Positions 23,961 through 35,544 of a stretch of 64,000 nt of DNA are shown piece after piece; position 1 is the stretch's first letter, and each line of letters starts with the position of its first letter. Location of the stretch: assembly GCF_010389155.1 (NCBI RefSeq), contig NC_057768.1, forward strand, positions 46,727,633-46,791,632. The letters run 5' to 3'. The DNA comes from Erigeron canadensis. Taxonomy: Eukaryota; Streptophyta; Magnoliopsida; Asterales; Asteraceae. Below the pieces are notes generated by a model. That model ran no database searches. It was not told the origin of the DNA and saw only the letters and a list, made by a program, of their open reading frames with translations. Position numbers and translations under genes: made by a program.

Positions 23961-24167
23961 TGCTAAATAAGTTGTCACGTCACCTTTCTACCAAATTTAT
24001 TCAACCTCATTCAACGTTCCCAATTCTTTTTTTTCAAATTACGAAGATGTTTTCATATCAAATCACACCATCAAACAAATTTATACTTATACATATTTCA
24101 TCATCAATAATCATAATCTATCTATTTGTGGAAATGTGAAGTTGAGGAGAGGATAAAAACAACATAC

Positions 24168-24445
24168 AGCTTATCACGAAGTTGAGGAGTGTCTTTAGGA
24201 GTACCGAGTGAATTAACAAGCCTGTAAAAGGTAGAGACAACTGTATTTATCTGGAATATTCCAAAAGCTACCGCCTGAGTCGGATCCTGTAATTTCCTTC
24301 TCATCAAGAGCAGACATAGATATATGTTGACCTAAAACGTATACTTCTGTTGTCATAAAGTTCGTATCCCACTAATCAATTTATTAGATTATTACACCCC
24401 ACCGTTGTTTTTAGTACGACCAGCTTCAATATCTTGAAAACTCAT
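24168..24445 (-). pseudogene. Broken duplicate of syntaxin exon 1
   Basis: Starts [10 protein letters not shown] at 24445 like the real exon, reaches GGV, then meets a stop because about 90 bp (about 24307-24396) is inserted. The coding similarity then resumes ([36 protein letters not shown]) to the same donor (CT|GTATGT). No downstream exons accompany it. It is a segmental copy of exon 1 plus its upstream region, and it cannot give a complete syntaxin. Confidence 0.85.
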
Positions 24446-24494
24446 TCTTACTTATTGACGTAAAATATTTATTAACTAATATGTATATTATATA

Positions 24495-24857
24495 ACTCGA
24501 GAAAGTTTTAAAATAAGAACGGTAAAAACACCTTAAAAACATCTTTTTGATGTATTAAAAGTCCATAAAATTAACATAGTGCAGAACTAATTATCTTTAT
24601 TTAAGTGTTTAACAACACATTCATCTGTCAAAATCAAAATAATCATGTTTTTTGTTTTGTGCATCCATCTTAGATGCATAATCATCAAAATGATACATCC
24701 AACAAAAAATGTGATTTTTTCGATTTTGATAAATCAATGTGTTATTAAACACTTTAATAATGATAATTAGTTCTGCACTATGTTAGTTTTATGGACTTTT
24801 AATGCATCAAAATAATGTTTTTAAGGTGTTCTCATTGTTCTTATTTGATTGTCTATA
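24495..24857. mobile_element. Long-palindrome MITE flanked by TA-rich sequence (copy A)
   Basis: The left half (taagaacgg..., ttgatgtattaaaagtccat, catagtgcagaactaattat) is the inverted complement of the right half (ataattagttctgcactatg, atggacttttaatgcatc, ttctcattgttctta), so the element folds into one long hairpin with arms of about 170 bases. It has no coding potential and ends in TA repeats. A second copy lies at 50736-51107. It interrupts the syntaxin duplication arm, since the other arm lacks it. Confidence 0.8.
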
Positions 24858-24872
24858 TATATATATATAATA

Positions 24873-25200
24873 TGTTGGGATCAATCACCACAAACGAAAA
24901 AATCAACACACAAATAACCAATAATAAAGTAAACAAGAAAAAACAAACGACACAACGATTTACTTGGCTCGACTCAAATAGTCTAATCCATTACCACAAA
25001 ATCACTACAAACGTTGGATTACAAGAATGGAGATGCTCACTCTCAACAATCTATAAATCCTCACCAAAGTTCACTCTTTCTCACACAAGAATGAAGTACA
25101 TGAACCTCTAACAATAACTCCTATTTATATAGGCAAGACACAAATGTAGTTTTCTACCTACACCAATGTGGGACAAAAAACTTTGGGTCAATATTCATCA
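24873..25200 (-). mobile_element. Solo-LTR-like / TRIM-like element
   Basis: On the minus strand it begins TGATGAATATTGACCC and ends GATTGATCCCAACA, with a TATA-type gcctatataaatagg in the middle (25115-25130) as expected of an LTR promoter. It is 328 bp, inserted in a TA tract that is continuous in the other duplication arm. A target-site duplication cannot be resolved because the target is TA repeats. Confidence 0.6.
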
Positions 25201-25470
25201 ATATATATATATATATATATATATTCACAGTATGTAATGTAGGTATAGGAAAATAGAGCGCAATTTTAATTGAAACCTTAAAAGAGCATCTCCAATCGAA
25301 TACTTTTTACTTTTAATTATTATTATTATTATATACATACTGGGTGGCATTGTAGGAATTGCAATGTGGTGGTGGTGGGACTTGGCAGAGCATGTATAGC
25401 CGGCAATGATTCCGAATTAAAAAATTGAAACTCACACGCGAAATCTCGACACTTAGCGCTCTTTTTTATG
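25201..25470. repeat. Second arm of the syntaxin upstream duplication
   Basis: Matches 23634-23960: TA tract, ttcacagtatgtaatgtagg, ggaaaatagagcgcaatttt, tagccggcaatgattcc, aaactcacacgcgaaatct. It is diverged, with small insertions. Confidence 0.7.
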
Positions 25471-25554
25471 TTTTTCCTTTAAATATTTTACAACAAAGAT
25501 AAACTAATTTTCTTTAACATTCAATCGTGATACGAAATCAATAAAACTTCATCG

Positions 25555-25725
25555 TATAGTGATAAAGCTTTACACGTATTCTAAATAATGAGATGTTGAC
25601 CATTATTCATTTACAAGTATTCGGGGGGAAAAAAACACTTGTTTTTCCTGGATCGAACTAAAAACTTTTGATAAAACTAAAAATGCCTTTGATTGTCTAT
25701 CTATCATTTGGAAAAAGATAATTAA
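25555..25725 (-). mobile_element. Degenerate SINE fragment (family of 41655 and 50196)
   Basis: Shares catcgtatagtgataaagct, acgtattctaaataatgaga, tgttgaccatt and a gatcgaacta stretch with the better copies at 41655-41845 and 50196-50565. Ends are unclear. Confidence 0.5.
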
Positions 25726-25919
25726 TTAATTAATTAAGGATACTAGTAATCATAGTTGTCAAATTGTGTATTATATGTCTGACTCATTTATAATTTCAAA
25801 AATCATATCGTGATTTAAATAGTAAAAAACATAAAATAAAAACTATGTGTAAACAATATATGGTTAAAATGAATATAATATTGTCATACACCTAATCGTA
25901 GTAGGTGGGAATCCCTTAA

Positions 25920-26191
25920 GGGAGTGGGGAGTGTATCCTATCCCCTCCCCACTTTTTCACTTTCTCTCTCTTCTGCTCCTTTCCTTCTCTCACACAAGGG
26001 ATGCCTCTCCCCTCCTCTCACCACATATACATACAGATATATACATCCAATCAACAGTCAAATGTGCATGAGGTAGTCGATGACCGTTGTTTCCTTTTCC
26101 CTCCCCTCATCACGGTACCCATTTGAAGGATTGGTGTTCACCCGGTGATACAAGAGATACCGCTCCCCTCATCGACCCATTCCCCACTCCC
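25920..26191. mobile_element. Tourist-like MITE with TAA target duplication
   Basis: Terminal inverted repeats GGGAGTGGGGAGTG (left) and CATTCCCCACTCCC (right), with TAA directly on both sides (25917-25919 and 26192-26194). A TAA/TTA duplication is the hallmark of PIF/Harbinger-derived Tourist MITEs. The interior is C- and T-rich and non-coding. Confidence 0.75.
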
Positions 26192-26194
26192 TAA

Positions 26195-27312
26195 CAAAAC
26201 AATTTCAAAATATTTTTTTTCCAAAAATAACAAATGAGTTTTTTTTTTTACACAAGTATCGGTCAAATATCACGACGAAGAATCAAGACTATGTGGCTTT
26301 AACTAGCTACATGCTAAAATGTCTTCCCACCCAATAATCCGTAAAAATAAACGACAATATGTTAAGAAAAACCTTATACTCTAAACTTGAACCTGTATCT
26401 TCCTAAATTTAAGTAAAAGCTTTCCTTACCATACATTGTTCATAATATATCATCACATTTTAACAATATATACTTTTTCTACCTTTCAACTTATAATTTT
26501 TTATAAAAACTAATTGAATATCTATTAATAACAAATTTATTATATTTAAAAGAATGAATATAAAAATGAAAAATATTAAAAGAAGCCCTTAAGGCTTCAT
26601 TTAACGCGCATAAAAAAGTTATACATTTTCATATTAAAAAAAACTCACTCCTTAAATTTTATGCTAAGTGTACAACTATTTAATGTATATTAACGAAAAC
26701 ACTTAGGACTAAGTTTAACGCAACCCAATAAAAATTAATAACACCTAATCAATATTAAATGGGTTTTGTTAGTGATAGCCTTTAGGGTTGTCAGTAAAAA
26801 CTAATTGGGTGCATTAAAATTTGTATTTTGCTGTTAAAAAATTAGGGGACAATTTTTAATATATAATGTACAAGTTTTTATGCATGTAAATTTTTCATAT
26901 TAAATAAATAAAATATAATACTTAAAAAATTCGGAAAAGTGGGGAGCAGTATTCTGATTTGTTGTGTAATAAAATCCTCTCACCGTATAATTCGAAATCG
27001 CACGTCGTGTTGCAAGAACTCACGTCAGAAGTTGCCTACCTATCTTGTACGTGCAAATACATCAAATAAAAGCAAAACCCGACTCATACCTTGTGCATCA
27101 AAACTTGTACCATCTATTTATATATAAACCCGCACCATTCCATTCTATTCCATTTCAGAAATACAAAAAATTCTCTCTACTCGTCAACGCAGACCTTTTC
27201 TAATTTCATATATATCATTGTCGGCGTTCCTACGGTGACCATATCTCCGTCATCGATAACAAAACCTCCGCCTATTTTTACATCTTATATTTGATCAATA
27301 CATACAAATACA
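26195..27312. other. AT-rich spacer and leader of the BPA1-like gene
   Basis: No gene until the leader near 27130. The part 26745-26890 (ctaattgggtgcattaaaat, aatgtacaagttttt) is a dispersed repeat with a relative at 32080-32215 (ctaatttggtgcattaaaat, gatgtacacgtattt). Confidence 0.5.
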
Positions 27313-29562
27313 ATGTCTGTAAGTATCAATCATCTCAAAAATGTTTGTTCTTTATTGAATACAAATTTATTTTTGGAGCTTGATTTTATATTTTAGTTAA
27401 ATTAGTGTACGTAGTAGATCGATCTGATTATTGAGTTCGAATAGTTAATTATAAATCCTTGTAGATTAGTAGTCAGGCAACATATATATTTGAGAGCTAC
27501 AACTTTGACTTGTGGACTTGTGGATGATGATTCTTTTTCTATATTTTTATTATTACAAGGATCTGATTCAAAAGTTTATTATATGTTTATTATTATTATT
27601 ATGCTGACGATTTATGTATTGTATTTAACATTTAGAGATGTAACATGTTCTTGTTTTAAAATAAGTTTTTTGATCGGCTACAGGTTAAAACCGTTAAAGT
27701 TAGCAATCTTTCGCTAGGGGCGTCTGAGCGAGATGTAAGGGAGTTCTTTTCGTTTTCTGGTGATATTGTGTATGTTGAGACACAAAGGTCAGTTGGGTTA
27801 ATTAATTGATCACTTTTTTTTTTTAACTTACTTTCGTTAATTTGTTTTTGATTGTTAATACTAAAGGCTGATTTTGTTGCAGTCATAATGAGCGTTCCCA
27901 AATCGCGTTTGTTACGTTCACTGATTGTCAAGGAGCAGAGACTGCTGTTCTTCTTTCGGTAATTTTTCTAATTTATATTCATCTGACGAAATTGGACCTT
28001 TCGTCTCACATGTATCACATGACACCAAATGCTTTAGGTGCATTTCAAAAGTGAGCCCATAAAAGATACCACTTAAAAGTGCTTTTAGGTGAAGTTAGTT
28101 ATATGAATGATTTCTTTTCTTTCTACTCAAGGTATGCGTTCAACACCGATACAATGCTTTCTGGCTTTAAATTTGTTGGTCCTTTTTACGACAAAGTCCA
28201 AAATTTTACATTACTTTAACTAAACGCATCATAGTATTAAACTTTTTTTAGTTAATACCAATGATTCAATATTGTTATGGATTCCTTTCTATGGGTTAAT
28301 CGTAGTATAAACTTATACACAACAATTTTGCCTACTTTATTTTTTACCAATATCTTAAAAATTTGTAAGTGGTGTATCTTGTATAGATATCAATTTAAAA
28401 CACGTTTATGTTTGGCTCGTCATTTTTTGCCAAATCTGGTGAAGTTGTTACAGAATGATTGAATGTTCATGGTTCTTTAAATTTCATAGTCCGGGAAAGA
28501 AACTTAACCAGGTAGTCAATTACATTAAATTAAATTGAAAATTCGTTGATAGAAGGTCATTTGTTGTGAGTTAAAATGGTCTCATAGATCATCAACCATT
28601 GAACACTTTCAACTCCATCCTGATGACGTAGCTGATATGATAGTGAGTTTTAGAGAATAGAGAAGCGAGAAATTATTTAAGCTTATTGATCAGTCTATTT
28701 CCTCTCCATGGCGGTATTTGGTATTGTTGATCAGTCTATATGTATTTGATTAGGTACATTTTGCATTTTAGTGAACGCATAAAGATTTAGTTACTAAATT
28801 CCTAAATTCGTGTTATATCAGGGTGCAACAATAGTTGACACAACTGTCACTGTAACCCTAGACCCAGAATACCAGCTTCCACCAGCTGCTACAGCTGCTT
28901 CTCCTGTAAGATTAATTTTTCAAACCTTTTCTCCTATACTGTCAAATATATTCCTTCTCAGAATTTCATAAATTTCTTTGTAGCAATATGGAAGCAATGT
29001 TCCTGCTGGAAACGGCTCTGCTCTGCGCAAGGCTGAAGATGTTGTTACCAGCATGTTTGCTAAAGGTTTTGTCTTAGGTAAAGATGCTGTTGGCAAAGCA
29101 AAATCCTTTGATGAAAAGCATCGTTTGACATCCACAGCATCTGCTAAAGTTTCTTCATTAGACAAGAAAATTGGATTCACTGAAAAAGTCAGTGTGGGCA
29201 CGTCAATCGTGAGTGATAAAGTCAAAGAAGTTGACCAAAAACTGCAGGTATCTGAGAAAGCCAAATCAGCCTTTACGGCTGCTGAGAACACTGTTAGCAG
29301 TGCAGGTTCTGCCATAATGAAAAACAGGTATGTCTTTACCAGTGCATCATGGGTAACGGGTGCATTCAATAAAGTAGCAAAAGCAGCCGGTGAAGTCGGG
29401 CAACAAACTAAAGAGAAAGTAGAAAAGGCAGAAGATGAAAAAAGAAGGAAGATGGTTGATGATTATGCTGAAGTTCATTTATCCGAGTCTCCTACTGCTC
29501 CTGATTCAAATGACCAACATCACCCTTCCAAGCCCGCACCAGTGACAGGTTTGGTTCTTTAG
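27313..29562 (+). CDS. RRM protein, BPA1-like (binding partner of ACD11)
   Basis: Five coding exons: 27313-27318, 27684-27787, 27883-27958, 28822-28905 and 28984-29562, in phase, giving 282 residues. The first coding exon is only ATGTCT before a GTAAGT donor. The N-terminal 80 residues form an RRM-like domain with VKVSNLSLGASERDVREFF (RNP2 side) and QIAFVTF (RNP1 side, residues 43-49). The rest is Ala/Lys/Glu-rich and probably helical (KAEDVVTSMFAKGFVLGKDA, DKKIGFTEKVSVGTSIVSDK), ending PAPVTGLVL. This layout fits the BPA1 / BPA1-like family, cytosolic partners of the lipid-transfer protein ACD11 in cell-death control. The degenerate RRM may bind protein rather than RNA (inference). Confidence 0.88.
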
Positions 29563-32359
29563 AAACCAATTCTATACATACATTCTTATTGGAAAGTTGA
29601 ATTCCGTACACCCATCGTGAAGTGGTGATTATAGAACTTTTATATCGTTAGATTGTTGCAAAACTTTATGTTTCTTTTTGCATTGTCTTGAATGTGGGCT
29701 ATATGCAACTATTGATTCTGTATGTTATTAATTTATTGAGCAGTTTTGATGGAACTTCGTCTCTTTATTCTAATATAGAGTTTTGATTGCTATGCATTTT
29801 TGAGGGTTCGAGATGCCTTGAACGTAACACAAAATGCACAACCACATACAACACTTCCTGGTTTAATATGTATTACGAATGAAGTGTGTTACTCCTTTTC
29901 CTTATTCAAACTTCAGGAAGGGATATTTATATTTCATGCCCTGGCAGATTATTGAGTGTCGTTGTTTTGTAAGTATGTTAGTATATCAATCATGACTGAA
30001 TAATCAAATGATTGTTGTCTTGTTTGATGTTAAAGGCAGGGGAGGTTCGTCTGAAAATCTGGCTCTAACTTAATCACATAAGCTTTTGGTTAGGAATTCC
30101 GTAACTTTTTGCACACATGATCACCTTAACACCGTTACCACAAATAAATGTTGGTTAACTTGTTTTACAATTTCTTTTTAAAATTACTGATTATTTAATG
30201 GACAATTACACACAAAAAAACTATCAACTTTGATTTTTTGGACTACAAAATTAGATACCCTTCTTGGTTAGGTTTATAACAAAATATTTATAAATAAATA
30301 ATTATAATTGTGTTCGTATTTGAATTGGTCATGGTCCGGCTTGTGAGTTTGTCACGAGAGTTGAAGACTTTATCAAACTTTTCCTTGTCAATGAAGACTG
30401 GTTCCACCAATAGTGTTTTCAGATCATTGTACATAACTTTTACTAATACTGTTTATGTTTATTTTATCACTTAAAAAGCTCCATTCTTGAGTTTTATTTT
30501 GATAAGATAAGAAAAGAAAGGGTAAAAAACTTTTAGTTTTTGTATTCTTGAGTTTTTGTTTTAAAAGAAAAGGAAGGGAAAGATAGGAAAAAAGAGGGTG
30601 TTTTGATCCCAAAACTTTCGTATCACTTTTGGCAAGATTTGGAAAGAAAATGGTGAAATTATTATTATACCCCTTAAATTTATATAAAGATTTTAATTAC
30701 TACAAGGCTATAAATGTAAAATTGTATCTTTTTATCCCTTCTTTTCCTTCACTTCTAACTCAAGAATACATTCAACTCTCAACTTTCTTTTCTTTTCTTT
30801 CAACTAGAGAATGCCTTTTTTTATGTAATTTTCTATCCTTTCTTCCCCTATCCAATTTTCTTCTTTCTTTTCTTTTAATAAAAACTCAAGGGTGGGGGGA
30901 GAGCTTCCCCACTCCTCCCATCCCCTCCTCGATTTTTCTTCTCCTCCCCTCCTCTCCCCTTTTGCTAGGAACATCTCGCCACCCCTTCCCTCCCCTTCCC
31001 ACCCTTTTTTATTTAATTTAATTTCTATTTATTTTTAAAACTAAAACATTTTATTTATAAAATTAAAACTAATACAGTTTTATTCAAACACAAACAAACA
31101 TACACTTAATCATTTTTGGGTAGATTGGAGAAATTTAGGTCTTTTACTTTCTTTCCCCTGTTCATTTTTGTGGATTTTGATTGAAAAAAAAGAAGAAATA
31201 GAGGATCGGCGGCAGAGGAAAAAAGAAGAAAAATGAAGAAGAAAGGAGAAAGAGAAAGAAAGAGTGGTGGGTGTGTGTACCGTTTTCATGTGGGCCCCAT
31301 TTTTTTTTTGTAACGGTCGAAAAGAGAGGCACGGGATCTGGCACCACGCTCCCCTCCCCACCGGTACCGGGGGTCGGCGCGGTGTGCCATCCAGTACAGC
31401 CCGGTACCGGTCCCCTCCTCACACGACTCCGTCCAGCCTTATTATAGTCATTAAACAAATCTTGTGTAATGATTGCTCAAAGCAGCATCATCATATGCAT
31501 ATGTATTTTTATCAAATTACGATGGCGTTTGGTATAATTATCCACATCCATGTGAGTGTAACTTTAATCAACCGCTAATGGTCCATAAAAATAAGGACAC
31601 GAATTCATTTTAGTCAAGTTGATACATAATCTATAGTATTTCATGTACAACATCTTATATGCATATCTATCTTTATCTTTATGAAATGAATAAATCAAGA
31701 ATTATACGAGAGTATATATTATAATTGATACACAGGCATACAGCTACAAGTTCTTTTTTAGATAACTGGCATGATAATTTCCCCTGAAACTGATTACATT
31801 AGGAGACAATACCATTGAACCTAAAATTTGTTTTAAAAACGGGGAAAAAATGGCTTGCGTTGTGTGCTACCATATATATGAACTTTGATTGCTTCAACCT
31901 TTTGAGCTTCACGTAGATAATCTCAATAGACATTTAGACGCTTCATAAATCATAAATATTATTTAAACAAATAATCATTCTTCCTTTTTTAGATGAATTC
32001 CTCTTTTTCTTTGTCAAAAAAAAGCAACGTTGAAACTAAAACATCCGTAATTGTCTACCATTTAACTAATATGTTTTGTTAAGGACAATGAAAACTAATT
32101 TGGTGCATTAAAATTGGTTTCTTTGTTACAAGATTTGAGGGGTGGTTTTTAGTACATGATGTACACGTATTTAAACATGTAATAAGTTGTTAGTGATAAG
32201 GTTTAAGGCTATTATTACCATTTTCCTTAACCAATTAACCAAATATATAGTGAATCTAAAGCTAACCACGGGTGACAGCCTTTTACCGAAAAAAATACAA
32301 TAAATCATGTATGACGGAGTCATGAAGAACATATGCTAATTCATATACGCGGAAGGTGG
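29563..32359. other. Spacer with low-complexity and repeat sequence
   Basis: 3' end of the BPA1-like gene, then AT-rich sequence, a probable foldback MITE (30484-30890), pyrimidine-rich stretches (30730-31010), a GC-rich patch with repeated ggtaccgg near 31360-31410, and the dispersed repeat at 32080-32215. No supported gene. Confidence 0.5.
30484..30890. mobile_element. Probable foldback MITE
   Basis: tgtattcttgagtttt (30541-30556) faces its inverse aactcaagaataca (30757-30770). The purine-rich left arm (aaaagaaaaggaagggaaag) faces a pyrimidine-rich right arm ending in aaaactcaag at 30890. No target duplication was identified. Simple-sequence composition could exaggerate the symmetry. Confidence 0.45.
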
Positions 32360-33806
32360 TGATGTGTTTAATCGAGTAATAAAATTTATAAAATACGAAC
32401 TACTAGAAAACTGACTACAACACACTCACTGCAGTGAACCCGTTCGTATGCAGTATACTAAACCGGTAAATCCGAGATCCTTCACAAGGACTTTGTAAGC
32501 AATTGTTCAAATGAAATGATTCAAATAAAGGGGGGATTTTGTGGCCGAATTGTCACGTTGCAAATAGTTAGTAAAATAAGTTAATAATCTCGTAGGATTA
32601 ATCGCAAGAGAGAAAGTTTTGATTTAAAACAATAATTTAAAAGACATCCATATTGATTTCGCTTGACAACATGTTCAGATTGCACATAAAATGAAGTTCA
32701 AACCCAATTTAGTTGATTAAATAGCCGAGACTCAAATTAAGCACCAACCCCGTACTCGTCAAGTTAATAAGATCGTTTGACTCTCTTGTATAAACTATTT
32801 CCATTACAAAGACCGATACCCCAAGACATCTTTTATAACTTTGCTAATTCAACAATGGTTTTGGTTATTAAAATAGCAATTACATCTACCAATTGTATCC
32901 GACCGTTAACACATCTATTCTAGTTATCGTTGAATGATTATCTACCGTACTCGTCATAGATCCAACCATTTGTACCCAAACAATTGAAATAAAATATTTG
33001 AAATCAATAATTAACATTAACGACACATATAAATCACCAATCAATTCAAGATAAACTATAAGAAACAAATACACTAAGATCATGATGTAACATTAAATGA
33101 AATCAACATTAGATTATTAAAGTGTGCAATCCATACATATTGTCTTACTCCATCAAGATGGATGAAAAAGCGATTAGCTACTCATATTAAAATACGAATA
33201 ACAAATCAAATAAAGAGAATTCATCGTTACTGAATACAAATGAATGAAAACGAATAACGGAATCAATCCAATTGTAATGAATATCTTCGAAAATAATTAA
33301 TCCTATGAAAAACTGCTTCAAAAGCTCCTCAAATCGTCTGGAAAGTGAAAGTTAGGGTTAAGGAATAATTCAGCTCTCTATTTATAGGTTTCCTAAAAAT
33401 AAATCAAAACTGCAAAAAACTGCGTCGCAGTGCTGTTTGACTTGCATTGACTTTGACAACTGTTGACTTTTGGCTGGCTTGTGTCTGGTCCCACTGCATC
33501 GCAGCTTCTCAGGATTGCGAAGCAGTCTGTTTCTCTGTTTTAGCACTGTGTCGTAGGTTGCAGTTGACTTTCGTTGACTAGCTTTGACTTGCTTCCCACT
33601 TCAGTTTCGTGCCTTGTAAAGCGTCCATAAGCACTAATTTTACTCCATAAATATGGTTTTCTCCAGATTAACACTTAAGTACATGTTAATACCCTGAAAC
33701 ACTAACAAATACCATAAACGCACCAAATATATATGAAAACGACTCCTAAAGCATATAATAACAACTAACTAATCAGTGAGAAATGGGTATAAAATACGAC
33801 ATATCA
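32360..33806 (-). mobile_element. Solo LTR (1.45 kb) with 5-bp target-site duplication
   Basis: The plus strand starts TGATGTGTTTAATCG and ends ACGACATATCA, with TG...CA termini, directly flanked by ggtgg on both sides (32355-32359 and 33807-33811). A TATA-type cctataaatagag on the minus strand (33378-33390) suggests that orientation. No internal region, second LTR or coding sequence is present, so unequal recombination between two LTRs is the simplest origin. The length and TGATATGT-like start suggest a Ty3/gypsy element, possibly Tat or Athila type (inference). Confidence 0.88.
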
Positions 33807-33884
33807 GGTGGTGACTCACCGTGAGCAACCCTCCCAATTCCCTCGCCACCCAACTAGTACCTGATAGGCGGAATGATGTTACAC

Positions 33885-34329
33885 CCAATGTTTTAAAAAC
33901 CAGTAGTTTAGTTATACCGGTGTGGAATTTTTTTCCGGTATTATCGATATACTGGAAATACCGACCGGTACGACTATTTTAATTTAATTTTATTTTATTT
34001 ATAAACATCTTACAAAACTTGTGATAATCTAACAAAAATAGTCAAAATACAATTATAATTCACTCAAAAAATAATGCCAAATACGTTGTTCATAACAAAA
34101 TATAAGATTTAAAGTTCACAAATAACATAAAATAACATTAAAAAGTATCATAAAATAATTTCAAAACAAATGAAAATATCGGAAACATCCAAACGATAAT
34201 ACCAAAAAATACCGGAAATATCGTCCGACATTGAATAGTGAAAATACTAAAAAGACACCGAGCTCAAAATACCATATACTTTCCGATACTGATAATACCA
34301 ACCGGTATATATTGGTTTTTAAACATTGG
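33885..34329. mobile_element. Non-autonomous TIR element with ttacac target duplication
   Basis: Ends CCAATGTTTTAAAAACCAGTA (left) and the inverse of CCAATGTTTAAAAACCAATA (right), flanked by ttacac at 33879-33884 and 34330-34335. The interior has repeated ccggta / taccgg units in both orientations near each end and no coding capacity. A 6-bp duplication does not clearly identify the superfamily. Confidence 0.72.
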
Positions 34330-34561
34330 TTACACGCGACGACTACCTGCCTTGGTCCGTGGTACACCGTCCTCACCAAATAAAAATAAAAATATTGAAC
34401 TTTGTCAAAGTCCGATTGTTTGGGATTTGGGTCGGATCGGGTTGGGTCAACATTTACCAACAACGGTGTGAAAATAATTAAACTTATCGTTATTAAAGCA
34501 AAACAGAATATAATCACATCCATTACTGTGTCTGGGCGACGTGATTAAAGCTTCTAATAAA

Positions 34562-34570
34562 AACCCTAAT
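34562..34570 (+). promoter_or_regulatory. Telo-box-like motif upstream of DPM2
   Basis: aaaccctaa lies just before a possible 5' leader donor (gtcaagtaagt, about 34578-34588). Telo boxes are common near starts of housekeeping plant genes. The leader intron would end near ttgtag at about 35494. Confidence 0.4.
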
Positions 34571-35104
34571 TTTGATCTGTCAAGTAAGTTTCTATCGTAC
34601 TGATTCATTGCTCGATCTCTACTATGTTATTATTATGTAAAGTTATTTTATTATGATAACAAGGCTTAGGATGTATTAATGTAATATTTTTTTTGCGGGG
34701 AATTAATTAGCACAGGTCAAACAGAATTTAGGAATTAATTAATAATTATTATTAGAGACTTGCCAAATTAGGTGTGTTCAAGATAACATTAGTATTATTA
34801 GCTTCCTTACTTTTTGAACTTGTAATGTTATAGTCTTGAAGCTCGTATTATGCTTTTAGGTTTTAGACTTTCAAAATTTGTGATATTGCAGTTGCCGATG
34901 ATTAAGTTAGGATGTTCGAATTAAAAAATAATCAAAATGAGGTGGATTTTGAACATATATTCTACTTTTAGAATCTTAGTACACCATCTTGATAGCCCCT
35001 TTGTGTTATATACTCCAGCAATATGCTTCAGAATGTGGCACATCTTTACCAGTTTTCTATTTAAATCTTTACACCAGTTTTCTATGTTTGGTGTTTTTCT
35101 GGTT

Positions 35105-35310
35105 TATTCCTTTTTTTGAAAGGAAGAGATTTACGGGCACACCTACAAGTCTACAACTACCTAATGGTTATAAAAATTATTGGTGCTTCCAAATTTCGAT
35201 ATAATGAACTGTTTTTTCCACCAATTGTCTCAAGTAGTCAAGTGAGACTTGAACCCACAACCTCTAAGTTGATGGGTTGTCAGTCACTCGGTTGTATAAG
35301 AGGGGTATTA
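35105..35310 (-). mobile_element. Probable tRNA-derived SINE in the presumed DPM2 leader intron
   Basis: The minus strand carries gaggttgtgggttcaagtct, a B-box-like sequence, preceded by an A-box-like accgagtgactgaca. It ends in an A-run, seen as T7 at 35111-35117 followed by gaaagg, the same tail as the SINE at 4484-4816. No target duplication was resolved. Confidence 0.5.
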
Positions 35311-35544
35311 GAAATGGAAAGGCGGGTTGCTAAAATGTAGTGAACTCTTGTTAGAGATTTTCAACCGTAAAAAGGCGGGGTATGCTAAAATGTTAAATGT
35401 TCTATAATAATGCAGAGTAGATAGATGTGAAAATGGATATTGTGATATTGGCGCTAAGCTTTATGATGTTAACATATTTGGAAATGATTGTAGGACTGGA
35501 ACAATAACGATCTACCTTCCAAGTGAACTTTAAACTGACTTACA

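Noticed and set aside
24495..24857. microRNA precursor
   Set aside because: The hairpin is far longer and more perfect than a typical plant miRNA precursor and occurs as a dispersed repeat, so a MITE is the better reading.
30629..31021. 130-residue plus-strand open frame rich in Phe, Leu, Ser and Pro
   Set aside because: Translation of a pyrimidine-rich low-complexity stretch and MITE arm, with no domain pattern.
31250..31460. GC-rich patch with repeated ggtaccgg as a possible CpG-type promoter or short gene
   Set aside because: No transcript features or conserved frame, and the overlapping open frames on both strands are low-complexity. It is left as unassigned repeat-like sequence.
34161..34523. 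120-residue minus-strand open frame
   Set aside because: Most of it lies within the TIR element at 33885-34329 and reads through its terminus. No protein family features.
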